Position numbers and translations under genes: made by a program. A stretch of DNA of 64,000 bases, taken from the NCBI RefSeq assembly GCF_003234185.1, contig NZ_QKSM01000001.1:540109-604108 (forward strand), given 5' to 3'. Positions 41,924-50,614 of this stretch are shown in pieces. The DNA comes from Curtobacterium sp. MCSS17_008. GTDB lineage: Bacteria; Actinomycetota; Actinomycetes; Actinomycetales; Microbacteriaceae. The notes under the pieces are model-generated. The model did not search any database and was not told the origin of the DNA. It was given only the letters and a program-made list of their open reading frames with translations. Numbering within the stretch: position 1 is the first letter of the stretch; each line of letters starts with the position of its first letter.

Positions 41924-42706
41924 GTGGACCTCAGCGCCGACCTGGACTTCGCCCGCTCCCTCGCCGACACCGCCGACGCGATCAGCCTCGAGCGGTTCCG
42001 CGCCGCCGACCTGCACGTGACGACGAAGGCCGACAGCACGCACGTGACCGACGCCGACCAGGCGGTCGAGCGTGCACTGCGCGAGCGCCTGGCTGCCGAG
42101 CGGCCCGACGACGCGTTCCTGGGCGAGGAGACCACGGCCGACACCGGCGCCGACGCCCTGAGCGAGGGACACCGCCAGTGGGTGGTCGACCCGATCGACG
42201 GCACCGCGAACTACCTCCGGGGCGTCCCGGTCTGGGCCACCCTCATCGCGCTCGCGGTCGACGGTCGCCCGGTGCTCGGCGTCGTCAGCGCGCCCGCGCT
42301 CGGCAAGCGCTGGTGGGCCGCGGAGGGCCTGGGGGCGCACTCCACCGACGGACCGCTGCGGGTGTCCGGCGTCGCCGCGCTCTCGGACGCCAGCCTCAGC
42401 TACAACAGCATCCAGCAGTGGGACGAGGACGACCGGCTGGACGCCCTCGTCACGCTCTCCCGCAAGGTCTGGCGCACCCGGGCCTACGGGGACATGTGGT
42501 CCTACATGCTCGTCGCCGAGGGCGTCCTCGACGTCGCCGGCGAGCCCGACCTCAAGCCGTGGGACATCGCCGCGCTGGTGCCCATCGTCGAGGAGGCCGG
42601 TGGCCGGTTCACCTCGCTCGACGGCGACCCGGGCCCCTGGCACGGGAGCGCCCTCGCGACGAACGGGCTCGTGCACGACGCCGTGGTCGACGTCATTCGG
42701 CGCTGA
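41924..42706 (+). CDS. hisN: Histidinol-phosphatase, inositol monophosphatase family
   Basis: 260 residues. Metal-binding motifs are FLGEET (near 66-71), WVVDPIDGTANYLRG (near 85-99) and LKPWDIAALVPIVEEAGG near the C-terminus. In actinobacteria this branch of the IMPase superfamily (HisN) removes phosphate from histidinol phosphate; activity on inositol phosphates cannot be excluded. GTG start in leaderless position. The last 14 bases overlap the convergent MFS gene. Confidence 0.87.
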   Translation: MDLSADLDFARSLADTADAISLERFRAADLHVTTKADSTHVTDADQAVERALRERLAAERPDDAFLGEETTADTGADALSEGHRQWVVDPIDGTANYLRGVPVWATLIALAVDGRPVLGVVSAPALGKRWWAAEGLGAHSTDGPLRVSGVAALSDASLSYNSIQQWDEDDRLDALVTLSRKVWRTRAYGDMWSYMLVAEGVLDVAGEPDLKPWDIAALVPIVEEAGGRFTSLDGDPGPWHGSALATNGLVHDAVVDVIRR

Positions 42707-44189
42707 CGTCCGCACCGGCCGTCCGACGCGCGGCGCGTCGTCGCACGACCAGGTCGGAGACCGCCAGGGCGAGGGCGAGGGCCATCAGCGACACCGTGAA
42801 CGTCGTGCCGCTGCGGAACGCGTCGTGGTACGCGTCGAGCCGGCCGCCCGCCCCGGACCCAGCCGCCTCCGACCGGACGATGCCGTAGAAGATGCTCGTC
42901 GCCACGGCGGTACCGATCGCCGTCCCGACGCGCTGGCCGAGCTGCTGCATCGACCCGGCGACGCCGGACTGCTCGACCGGGACCTCGGCGAGCGTCAGCG
43001 TCTGGTTCGGCGAGACGACGAAGCCGCCGCCGAGACCCCCGACCAGGAACGCGCCGGCCATGGCCCACGGCGTGACCTCCGGCGGCGTGAGGACGGCGGC
43101 GAGCATGAGCAGCACGAAGCCGACGACCACCCCGCCGAGGCCGACCACCACGAGCGAGCGGCCGAAACGATCGACGATCCGGCCACCGACGTAGGAGCCG
43201 ACGGCGCTCGTCGCCGCGAAGGGGATGCTGACCATGCCGGCGAAGAGCGGTTCGAGGCCGAGGCCCTCCTGCAGGTACAGCGTCACCATGAGGAACGAGG
43301 CCGGCAGCGCCGCGAAGTAGACCGCGACGATCGACAGCCCGTTGCGGTACGACGACAGCCGGAACAGCTCGAAGTGCACCACCGGTGACCTCCCGCTGCG
43401 CCGGTACCGGTTCTCCCACCACACGAAGAGCACCAGGAACGCGGCCGACGCGAGGAGCCAGAGCCACCGCGCCCCGGAACCACCCGAACCCGTCGTGAGC
43501 ACGAACGGCAGCATGAGCGTGACGATCGCCGCGCCGAGCAGCAGGATGCCGACGACGTCGAGCTCCCGGTCCACGGCCCGCCCCTGCACCCCCTTCGGCA
43601 ACAGCTTCACGGCGAAGACGAGTGCCGCCACACCCAGCGGCACGTTCATCCAGAACAGCAGGCGCCAGCCGGACGCCTCGCCGCCGATGGCGATGAGGCC
43701 GCCGCCGATCGTCGGTCCGAGCGCTGTGGAGATGCCGATCATCGCGCCGAAGAGCCCGAACGCCCGGCCGCGCTCCGGGCCGCGGAACAGCTGCTGCACC
43801 AGACCGATCACCTGCGGCATCTGGGTGCCGGCGGCGAGGCCCTGCACGATCCGCGTCACGATGAGCACCTCGATGGTCGGCGCCAGCGCGCAGAGCAGGC
43901 TCGACACCGTGAACGCGACGAGCCCGACGATGAAGAGCGCCCGACGGCTCTTCAGGTCGCCGAGCCGACCGGCGGGCACCAGAGCGAGACCGAAGGCGAG
44001 CGCGTAGCCGGCGACGATGAGCTGGAGCGACGAACTCGACGCGCCGAGCGACCGCTCGATGGACGGCAGGCCGACGTTGACCTTCGACAGGTCGAGGATG
44101 GTCAGGGCCGCCACCGCCACGCAGACCGCGAAGGCGCGCCACTTGGTGCGATCGTCGATGCTGGTCGGGGGCGTCTCGTGAGTGGACAT
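42693..44189 (-). CDS. MFS transporter, DHA2 (EmrB/QacA-like) family
   Basis: 498 residues with 14 hydrophobic segments. Motifs: LIVAGYALAFGLALVPAGRL at segment 2, the loop DLKSRRALF, and GIGMVL-like GISTALGPTIGGGLI (motif C of antiporters). QTLTLAEVPVEQSGVAGSM is typical of the actinobacterial branch. Exports drugs or metabolites by proton antiport; substrate unknown. GAGGAG abuts the ATG. The end overlaps hisN by 14 bases, and the start faces the large LAL regulator gene 508 bp away. Confidence 0.9.
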   Translation of the reverse strand: MSTHETPPTSIDDRTKWRAFAVCVAVAALTILDLSKVNVGLPSIERSLGASSSSLQLIVAGYALAFGLALVPAGRLGDLKSRRALFIVGLVAFTVSSLLCALAPTIEVLIVTRIVQGLAAGTQMPQVIGLVQQLFRGPERGRAFGLFGAMIGISTALGPTIGGGLIAIGGEASGWRLLFWMNVPLGVAALVFAVKLLPKGVQGRAVDRELDVVGILLLGAAIVTLMLPFVLTTGSGGSGARWLWLLASAAFLVLFVWWENRYRRSGRSPVVHFELFRLSSYRNGLSIVAVYFAALPASFLMVTLYLQEGLGLEPLFAGMVSIPFAATSAVGSYVGGRIVDRFGRSLVVVGLGGVVVGFVLLMLAAVLTPPEVTPWAMAGAFLVGGLGGGFVVSPNQTLTLAEVPVEQSGVAGSMQQLGQRVGTAIGTAVATSIFYGIVRSEAAGSGAGGRLDAYHDAFRSGTTFTVSLMALALALAVSDLVVRRRAARRTAGADVSAE

Positions 44190-44471
44190 CTCCTCAGTTG
44201 TTACACCGCGGCCGGAGGATCGTTGTACCCCGCTTGTCCCCTGAACGCGCCGCCGGTCGTCCGTGAGGACTCCTCGACAGGGTACGGACCCCCCGGACTG
44301 GGGACACCGGGGGTGGACATACCACTGACGACCCCTCCGACCCGTCCGGTGGACGGGTTATGTTCAACGGGCGGCAGGTCAGACGTCGCCCGGGTTCCGA
44401 ACACTCCGGGCAGCGTCCGCTCCGTCGTGACTTTCGTCCGAAAAACCCTGACCCGAGGGGTGGTCCAGACG
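44190..44471. other. Divergent control region of MFS and LAL genes
   Basis: About 280 bases with lower GC than the flanks and no convincing gene. TATGTT at 44359-44364 could be a -10 box for the rightward unit. A TCGTCCGAAAAACCCTGACC stretch near 44428-44448 is unusually A-rich, and CCCTGACCCGAGGG makes a small dyad. The MFS promoter must also lie here. Confidence 0.4.
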
Positions 44472-44693
44472 ATGACCTCATCGTTCCCAGGCGGAACCGA
44501 GTGCACCCTCACTCGTCGTCCGCGTCATCTCACCGACAGCTCCGGCGCGCGCTCCGTCGCCGCCTCGCGTCCGTTCGCCGCCACGGTCACCCGCCGTGCT
44601 GACGACCGGACCCCGTTCGCCGCCACGGTCACCCGCCGTGCCGCAGCGCGCACTCCCTCCGCAGCATCCGTCCCCGGACCCGGAGGCCGGTGA
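44472..44693 (+). CDS. Possible 73-aa Arg/Thr-rich protein with tandem 14-aa repeat
   Basis: Frame from ATG 44472 ending three bases before the LAL regulator ATG. Its second half is a tandem repeat: PFAATVTRRADDRT, PFAATVTRRAAART, then a degenerate third unit beginning PSAASV. The repeats are strongly basic, with no membrane segment. The spacing of the repeats (42 bases, exactly 14 codons) keeps the frame, which favours a coding role. No ribosome binding site is clear. It could instead be leader DNA. Confidence 0.35.
   Translation: MTSSFPGGTECTLTRRPRHLTDSSGARSVAASRPFAATVTRRADDRTPFAATVTRRAAARTPSAASVPGPGGR
44571..44641 (+). repeat. Tandem 42-bp repeat, 29 identical bases per unit
   Basis: Bases 44571-44599 recur exactly at 44613-44641 with a 42-bp period; both copies begin CCGTTCGCCGCCACGG. 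The 13 bases between are different. Confidence 0.85.
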
Positions 44694-44696
44694 GTC

Positions 44697-47423
44697 ATGG
44701 CACTCACCGGTCGCCGTCTCGAGGTCGACCGGATCGCGACCCTCGCCGTGCTCCCTCGTGAGTGCGCGATGGTCGTCGTCGGCGACCCTGGTTCCGGGCG
44801 CAGCAGCGTCCTCGACGCGGTCGCCGACCGCGTCTCCCTCCCCGTCGTGCGGGTCGGTGTCAACGGGAGCGAGTCCCGCTGGCCCCTGGCCGGCGTGACC
44901 TCCCTGTTCACCGCGCTCGACGACCCCCGTGCGACCGCCCACATCGCCCACCTGCTGCAGGCCGGCGGCGCGAGCAGCGGACTCGCAGCGGCGCACGACT
45001 TCCTCGAGGCCGTGCAGACCCTGACCCTGCCGCCGACGGTGGTCCTCATCGACGACCTCGACCGCATGGACGCGGAGAGCCAGGAGCTCATCGCGTTCCT
45101 CGCCGGTCGACTCGCCGGGACGGCCCTCCGCCTGGTCGCGACGGTCCGCTCGGTGCCGTCCGACGGCCCGCTCGCGGCGTTGCCGGTGCTCCGGCTCGAA
45201 CCGCTCGCGGCGGACGAGGCGCTCGCCCTCGCCCGGGGGATGGCGCCCGAGGGTGCGAACGACGGCGTCCTCGCGATCCTCGCCGACGCGACGGGCGGCA
45301 ACCCGGGCGCGCTCCGCGAGCAGTTCGACGCGCTCACCCACGCGCAGCTCACCGGTGCCGAGCCGCTCGTGCTGCCGCTGCGTCCCACGGCGACCTCCGA
45401 GGCCCTCGCCGCCCTCACGCTCGGCGGCATCGACGGCGGTGGCGGGACGGCCGCCGCCGCCGACGCCTCCGACGCAGGACGTGATCTGGACGTCCTCGCA
45501 CGCCTCGCCCTCGTCCCGGTGGCGAGGACGGTCGGCTGGGACCGCGACGCCGTCGACGACCTCGCCGATGCCGGCGTCGTGGTCGTGCGCGGCCAGACCG
45601 TCGCGGTCCGCGATCCGCTGCTCCGGTCCGCGCTGTACTGGCGCACGTCCGCGAGGACCCGTCGGGCTCTGCACGCCGAACTCGCCGCGTCGAGTGCGGC
45701 GTGCGATCCCCGCGCCGCCGCCTGGCACCGGAGCTTCGTCGACGACGTCCCCGACGTCGTCGCGCTGCTCGAGGCCGCCGCCGGGTACGTCGCCGACGGG
45801 GCACCGTACGCCGCGGTCGCCCTGGCCGAGCGTGCCCTGCACGTCGGCTCCGGCGACGAGGACGAGCGTGCCGCACTGCTCGCCGTCACCGAGGCGCTCT
45901 TCGCCCGACGGATGCTCGGCCTCGCGGCGCGGTACCTCACGGCCATGCGGCCGTTCCGCCGGCAGCCCGACGAGGTCCGGCGGCTCCGGGTGCTGTACTC
46001 CGTGCAGTACCTGCGCGGCGAGACCGTCCACGCCGACGAGCTCCTCGTCCACGTGGCTGCGGAGGCACCCGAAGCCCCCGCGACCGCTGGACTCCTGGCG
46101 ATGGTGGCGAGCTTCCGCGCGGAGACGTGGGATCTCGACCAGGCCCGCGATCTCCTCGCACGTGTGGACCAGCTCGGACCGGCCCTCTCCCCCCACACCG
46201 CCGAGATCGCCGGCGCCGTGCAGTGCCTCGTCGCCGCGGTCGACGGTGCCCTGCCGCCGGACACCGAGCTGTACGACGGTCTCTCCTCCGTGCGCCTCCT
46301 CGCGATGTCGGACCCCGCGTTGCTGCTCGTCGCCCACGCGCTGAGCATCGCCGAGCGGTACCGCAGCGCCCGGCGGCTCTTCGCGCTCGTCGTCGCACGG
46401 AGTCAGGAGACCGAGGCGGTGTGGGCCGAGGGCGCACGCTACCTGTCCGCCGAGAACGAGCTCCGCTCCGGCAACTTCCGGCAGGCCCTCCGCGCGGTCG
46501 ACGCCTGGGAGGCCGGGAGCGCGCTGTCCGCGCAGCGGCTCCGCGAACCCTCGCGTGCGGTGGCCGTCGCCTGGCGCCACTTCGCCGAGGGACGCTCGCA
46601 CGATGCGCTCGCGGTCGTGGACCGCTGCCTGGCGCTGCGCTCGACGGCGCTGCTCTGGGGCACCACCGCACAACTCCACGCCCTGCGCGGCCGCGTGCTG
46701 TTGCTGGACGGGCGCGTCGAGGAGGCCGTGGTGGCGCTCGAGGCCGCGGACGCCGTCGGTCGCCCGTTGCGGAACCCGACGGTGCTCCGACACCTCGGCG
46801 ACCTGGTCGAGGGCTACGTCTGCCTCGGCCGGCTCGACGACGCACGCGCCACGGCGGCACGGCTCGCGGCCGACCACCACGCACGACCGTCCCGCTGGGG
46901 CGCGCTCGTGCTGGCCAGGAGCCTGGCGCTCGTCGCCGACGACACCACCCGCGAGGCCGCCAGGCGCCGTGCGCTCGAGCTGTTCCAACCGCACGACTCG
47001 CAGTACGAGCGGGCTCGCACCTTCGCAGCGCTCGCGGCCGTCGGCACCGAGGCGGAGCGGCCCCGGCTCGGTGCTGCGGCTGCCGCGGCGTACGAGGCGG
47101 CCGGACTCCGGCGCCCGCTCGCCGCGCCGGCCCCGGCGGCCGTCCTGCCCGCCTTCGGCGTGCCGACGTCGCGCCGCGCCGGTCCGGTGCTGTCCGCGCC
47201 GGTCCCCGGTACGCCGCCCAGCGCGCCGGACGCCTCCGCGGTGCTCACGTCCCTGACCGCCGAGGAGCGCGCCGTCGTGCAGAAGGTGACCGAGGGGTAC
47301 CGCAACCGCGAGATCGCCTCGTCGCTGTTCATGTCGCAGCGGACGGTGGAGCTGCGGCTGACGCAGATCTACCGCAAGGTCGGTGCGCGCTCACGCTCCC
47401 ACCTGGTGGCGCTGCTCACCTGA
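44697..47423 (+). CDS. LuxR-family large ATP-binding regulator (LAL type)
   Basis: 908 residues. An N-terminal AAA-like module has GDPGSGRSS (29-37) at the Walker A position, with Arg35 replacing the usual Lys, and Walker B VVLIDDLDRMD (about 115). The middle (about 330-800) is helical, Ala/Leu-rich and TPR-like. The C-terminal LuxR helix-turn-helix (about 845-905) reads LTAEERAVVQKV, NREIASSLFMSQRTVELRL. LAL proteins activate secondary or sugar pathways on binding a small ligand. No biosynthetic cluster lies beside it; the divergent DHA2 exporter is a possible target. Confidence 0.85.
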   Translation: MALTGRRLEVDRIATLAVLPRECAMVVVGDPGSGRSSVLDAVADRVSLPVVRVGVNGSESRWPLAGVTSLFTALDDPRATAHIAHLLQAGGASSGLAAAHDFLEAVQTLTLPPTVVLIDDLDRMDAESQELIAFLAGRLAGTALRLVATVRSVPSDGPLAALPVLRLEPLAADEALALARGMAPEGANDGVLAILADATGGNPGALREQFDALTHAQLTGAEPLVLPLRPTATSEALAALTLGGIDGGGGTAAAADASDAGRDLDVLARLALVPVARTVGWDRDAVDDLADAGVVVVRGQTVAVRDPLLRSALYWRTSARTRRALHAELAASSAACDPRAAAWHRSFVDDVPDVVALLEAAAGYVADGAPYAAVALAERALHVGSGDEDERAALLAVTEALFARRMLGLAARYLTAMRPFRRQPDEVRRLRVLYSVQYLRGETVHADELLVHVAAEAPEAPATAGLLAMVASFRAETWDLDQARDLLARVDQLGPALSPHTAEIAGAVQCLVAAVDGALPPDTELYDGLSSVRLLAMSDPALLLVAHALSIAERYRSARRLFALVVARSQETEAVWAEGARYLSAENELRSGNFRQALRAVDAWEAGSALSAQRLREPSRAVAVAWRHFAEGRSHDALAVVDRCLALRSTALLWGTTAQLHALRGRVLLLDGRVEEAVVALEAADAVGRPLRNPTVLRHLGDLVEGYVCLGRLDDARATAARLAADHHARPSRWGALVLARSLALVADDTTREAARRRALELFQPHDSQYERARTFAALAAVGTEAERPRLGAAAAAAYEAAGLRRPLAAPAPAAVLPAFGVPTSRRAGPVLSAPVPGTPPSAPDASAVLTSLTAEERAVVQKVTEGYRNREIASSLFMSQRTVELRLTQIYRKVGARSRSHLVALLT

Positions 47424-47445
47424 GCGCGCCCGACGTGGGCGATCG

Positions 47446-47493
47446 ACGGACGGGAGGCCCGGTACCAGCTGGTACCGGGCCTCCCGTCCGTCA
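47446..47493. terminator. GACGGGAGGC-type terminator, 48-bp perfect palindrome
   Basis: The whole 48 bp is its own reverse complement, centred on AGCT, 22 bases after the LAL stop. Unlike most of its relatives it separates two genes read in the same direction. Confidence 0.85.
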
Positions 47494-47827
47494 GCCCCGT
47501 CGACGCGACGCGGGCGCCTTGCGGGAGTCCGCACCGTGCCGCGCCGCGTCGCACCGCACGCGCGGTGAACCGCAAGAGCGGGCGTGCGGTGTTGTCCCGG
47601 CGACGGTGCCGGGTGAGGCTTCTCGTGCACCGACCGCCGTGCCCTCCCCGGAGGGCCAGCCCGCACCCCGACGTCCGGTACCCGAACCGCCGACCGCCCC
47701 GCCCGTCCCCGCCTGATCCGTGGACGGAGCGCCGATCGACGGCCCCGGACACGCGGCAGACCCGACGGCGGTCGGTGCCGCTCCCGGACCTCCCCCACGG
47801 TCTGGTCCCCCACCGAACGGACACCAG
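47494..47827. other. 334-bp region upstream of glmS
   Basis: Very GC-rich, with Pro/Ala/Arg-type frames on both strands but no start with a ribosome binding site. An in-frame extension of the glmS frame begins at GTG 47720, but GlmS needs its Cys right after the initiator Met, so this is treated as leader. I see no glmS ribozyme-like conserved core. The glmS promoter is presumably here but not identified. Confidence 0.4.
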
Positions 47828-49687
47828 ATGTGCGGCATCATCGCGGCCCGCGTCACCGACGACGCGACCCCCTTCCTGCTCGGCGGCCTCGAACGGCTGG
47901 AGTACCGGGGGTACGACTCGGTCGGCCTCGCCGTGCGCACCGCCGCGGGGCGGAACGCGACCATCCGCTCCGTGTCGCGCGTCGGTGACCTGCGTGCCCT
48001 CGTCGCCGCACGAGCCGCCACGGCGCCGGCGTCGGACGCGTCCACCGGCGTCGGGATCGGCCACACCCGCTGGGCGACGCGCGGCGCCGTGCGCGAGGAG
48101 AACGCGCACCCGCACGCCGACTGCACCGGGCGGATCAGCGTCGTGCACAACGGGATCGTCGAGAACGCCGACCGGCTCCGCGCGACACTCGAGGGCCAGG
48201 GGCACGTCTTCCGCTCGGAGGTCGACTCCGAGGTGATCGGTCACCTGGTCGAGCGAGCGCTCCGCGTCGACCCGGACCTCCTGCTCGCGGTCCAGATCGC
48301 GACCGCGCAGCTCGAGGGGGCCTGGGCCGTCGTGGTGCTGGACGCCCGCGACGGCCGCATGGTCGCCGCCGCCGACCGGTCACCGCTCGTCGTCGCCCGC
48401 TCCGCCCGTGGGGACTTCGTGGCGAGCGACGTGGGCGCGATCGCCGAGTGGTGCGAGACCTTCGTGCCGCTGCGAGACGGTGACGTGGTGGAGCTCGGTG
48501 AGGCGTGGAGCTGGTCGTCCGGGGGCGTCGCCGTCCCCGTGCCGTTCCCGACGGCGTCGCCGTTCGCGCCCGCGGCGCTCGAGCTCGGCGACCACCCGGA
48601 CCACATGGCGAAGGAGATCGACGAGCAGCCCGCCGTCGTCGCCGAGGTGCTCGACCGGGTCCGCCACCGGACGTCCGACGGGAGCACCTGGACCGGGCTC
48701 GGCCTCCCCGCGTTCGACCGCCTCGCCGTCGTCGCGTGCGGCACCTCGCTGCACGCGGGACAGGTCATCGCGAGCACCGTCCGCGCGCTCGGTGCCGTGC
48801 CGACCGACATCGTCGTCGCGAGCGAGGTCGAGCACGTCGTGCTCGGTCCGGGGACCCTCGTCGTCGCGATCAGCCAGTCGGGCGAGACCGCCGACGTCCT
48901 CCGTGCCCTCGACCGGCTCGACGCACGACACCCGGTACTCGCACTGACGGACAACGTGCACTCGTCGCTCGCCCGCCGCGCCGACGCGGTGCTCGAGTGC
49001 CACGCCGGTCCCGAGGTGGGCGTGGCCGCGACGAAGACCTTCACCGCGCAGGTGGTGGTCGGTGTCACCACGGTCGTGTCCGCCCTCGTCGCGTCCGGTC
49101 GTCTCGAGCCGACGCGGGCGGCGGCGCTCGTCGACGCGCTCTCCGAGCTGCCCGAGCGGCTGGCCCGGGCGGCTGCCGTCGCCGCGGACCGCGTGCCGCT
49201 CCTCGCCGCCACGGTGCGCGACGCTCCCGGGTTCCTGTTCCTCGGGCGCGGACCGGGCCTGCCGTACGCCGCCGAGGGCGCCCTCAAGCTCACGGAGCTC
49301 AGCTCCCGCTGGGCAGAGGCGTACCCGGCCGGTGAGCTCAAGCACGGCCCGCTCGCACTCGTCGACGACGGCACCCCGGTCGTCGTCGTCGACCACGGCG
49401 ACCCCCGCCTGCAGTCCGCGGTCGCCGAGGTCCGCGCACGCGGTGGGTTCGTCGTGACGATCGGCGGCGAGGGCTCCGACCTGCCCGCCATCGCCCGGCG
49501 GGCCGAGGCCACCGACCTGGCGTGGGGTCGGGCGGTCGCCCCGTGGGGCCCGATCGAGGCCGTCGTGCCGCTGCAGATGCTCGCCAGGGAACTCGCGCTC
49601 CAGCTCGGGTGCGACGTCGACAAGCCCCGCAACCTCGCGAAGTCGGTGACGGTCGAGGAGCCAGGCACGCCCACGTCGACCGGCTGA
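47828..49687 (+). CDS. glmS: Glutamine-fructose-6-phosphate aminotransferase
   Basis: Makes glucosamine 6-phosphate for peptidoglycan. 619 residues: an N-terminal glutaminase with the nucleophile Cys directly after Met (MCGII), RLEYRGYDSVGLAV, GIGHTRWATRG and VHNGIVEN; then two SIS sugar-isomerase domains with CGTSLHAG, SQSGETADV and AEAYPAGELKHGPLAL, and C-terminal LAKSVTVE with the essential Lys. The segment usually written SYIHAEAY is SSRWAEAY, and the opening GIIAARVTDD differs from the common GIVGYVG, so it may be a second, specialised copy. Confidence 0.9.
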   Translation: MCGIIAARVTDDATPFLLGGLERLEYRGYDSVGLAVRTAAGRNATIRSVSRVGDLRALVAARAATAPASDASTGVGIGHTRWATRGAVREENAHPHADCTGRISVVHNGIVENADRLRATLEGQGHVFRSEVDSEVIGHLVERALRVDPDLLLAVQIATAQLEGAWAVVVLDARDGRMVAAADRSPLVVARSARGDFVASDVGAIAEWCETFVPLRDGDVVELGEAWSWSSGGVAVPVPFPTASPFAPAALELGDHPDHMAKEIDEQPAVVAEVLDRVRHRTSDGSTWTGLGLPAFDRLAVVACGTSLHAGQVIASTVRALGAVPTDIVVASEVEHVVLGPGTLVVAISQSGETADVLRALDRLDARHPVLALTDNVHSSLARRADAVLECHAGPEVGVAATKTFTAQVVVGVTTVVSALVASGRLEPTRAAALVDALSELPERLARAAAVAADRVPLLAATVRDAPGFLFLGRGPGLPYAAEGALKLTELSSRWAEAYPAGELKHGPLALVDDGTPVVVVDHGDPRLQSAVAEVRARGGFVVTIGGEGSDLPAIARRAEATDLAWGRAVAPWGPIEAVVPLQMLARELALQLGCDVDKPRNLAKSVTVEEPGTPTSTG

Positions 49688-49812
49688 CGGCGTTCCTCGC
49701 TGCCCTGACAGGGCTCGCCATCGTCCCGACCGTCGTCGTGGGCACGACCACCTGACGCGTACCGCGCGCCCGCCCTCAGACCGCTCTTGGGGTCTGCTGC
49801 GATCCTGGTGTC

Positions 49813-50526
49813 TTGACCACCGCAGCCCCGCCCCTCGTGTTCGTCGCCGTCCTGGTCGGCGCCGTCCTGCCGTTCGTGCCGCTGCTCGGCCGCGTCGCCC
49901 GCATCGCCGCGACCATCGTGCACGAGGTCGGCCACTGCGTCGTCGTCGTGCCGTTCGGCGGCCGCATCGACCGGATCGACCTGCACCCGGACGGCTCGGG
50001 CGAGGCATGGGTGCGACTCGGCCGGGTCCCCGGCGGGATCCGGTGGCTCGTCCGGATCCTCAACCTCTTCGCCGGCTACAGCGCACCGCTGTGGGCCGGC
50101 GTCCTGCTCGTCACCGGAGTGCTGCACGGGTCGAGGTGGCTGCCGGTCGCGGTGCTGGCCGTGGTCGGACTCGTCGCGCTCGCGTTCGTGCGGAACTGGT
50201 TCGGTCTGCTGGTCGTGGTCGGCTTCGACGCGCTGGCGCTCTGGGTGGCGCTCCGCCCGTCGGAGGCCACCGTGCTCGTCGTCGCCGCGGTGGGTGCCGC
50301 GTTCGTCGTCGACGGCGTGCGCTCCCTCGTGCACGTCGCACGCTGGCTCCTGACCGGCGCCCGGGTGCAGACCGACTTCCACATCGCAGCCGCCGAGATG
50401 CGCGTGCCGGCGGTGCTCTGGTTCGTCCTGTTCCTGGTCGTGAACGGCGTGGTGGTGTGGCTCGCCCGCGAGCCGCTGCTCGCGACGTGGGACACCGTCG
50501 CCGCCGGCGTGCGCGCGCTGGTCTGA
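49813..50526 (+). CDS. M50-like membrane metallopeptidase
   Basis: 237 residues with about six hydrophobic segments. HEVGH (His37, Glu38, His41) inside a membrane helix is a zinc-protease motif of the M50B type (site-2 proteases and relatives). Then come FGGRIDRIDLHPDGSGEAW and FAGYSAPLWAGVLL, as in the group of small M50-family proteins of actinobacteria. I do not see the classical second metal motif (NxxPxxxLDG), so proteolytic activity is uncertain. The only start in range is TTG 49813, near a GATCCT box. Confidence 0.72.
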   Translation: MTTAAPPLVFVAVLVGAVLPFVPLLGRVARIAATIVHEVGHCVVVVPFGGRIDRIDLHPDGSGEAWVRLGRVPGGIRWLVRILNLFAGYSAPLWAGVLLVTGVLHGSRWLPVAVLAVVGLVALAFVRNWFGLLVVVGFDALALWVALRPSEATVLVVAAVGAAFVVDGVRSLVHVARWLLTGARVQTDFHIAAAEMRVPAVLWFVLFLVVNGVVVWLAREPLLATWDTVAAGVRALV

Positions 50527-50614
50527 GCCGCTGCCGTAACCCGACGCCGCAAAGTGCCGCCGACGTGTCCGGCCTGCGAGAGTACCCGCACGACCGAGGA
50601 CACCAGGAGGGCCC

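Noticed and set aside
47494..47827. glmS ribozyme
   Set aside because: The conserved core next to the cleavage site is not seen, and the ribozyme is mainly known from Firmicutes. The region is plain high-GC sequence.
47720..47827. N-terminal extension of GlmS from GTG 47720
   Set aside because: The glutaminase needs Cys as the first residue after Met removal, so translation must start at 47828.
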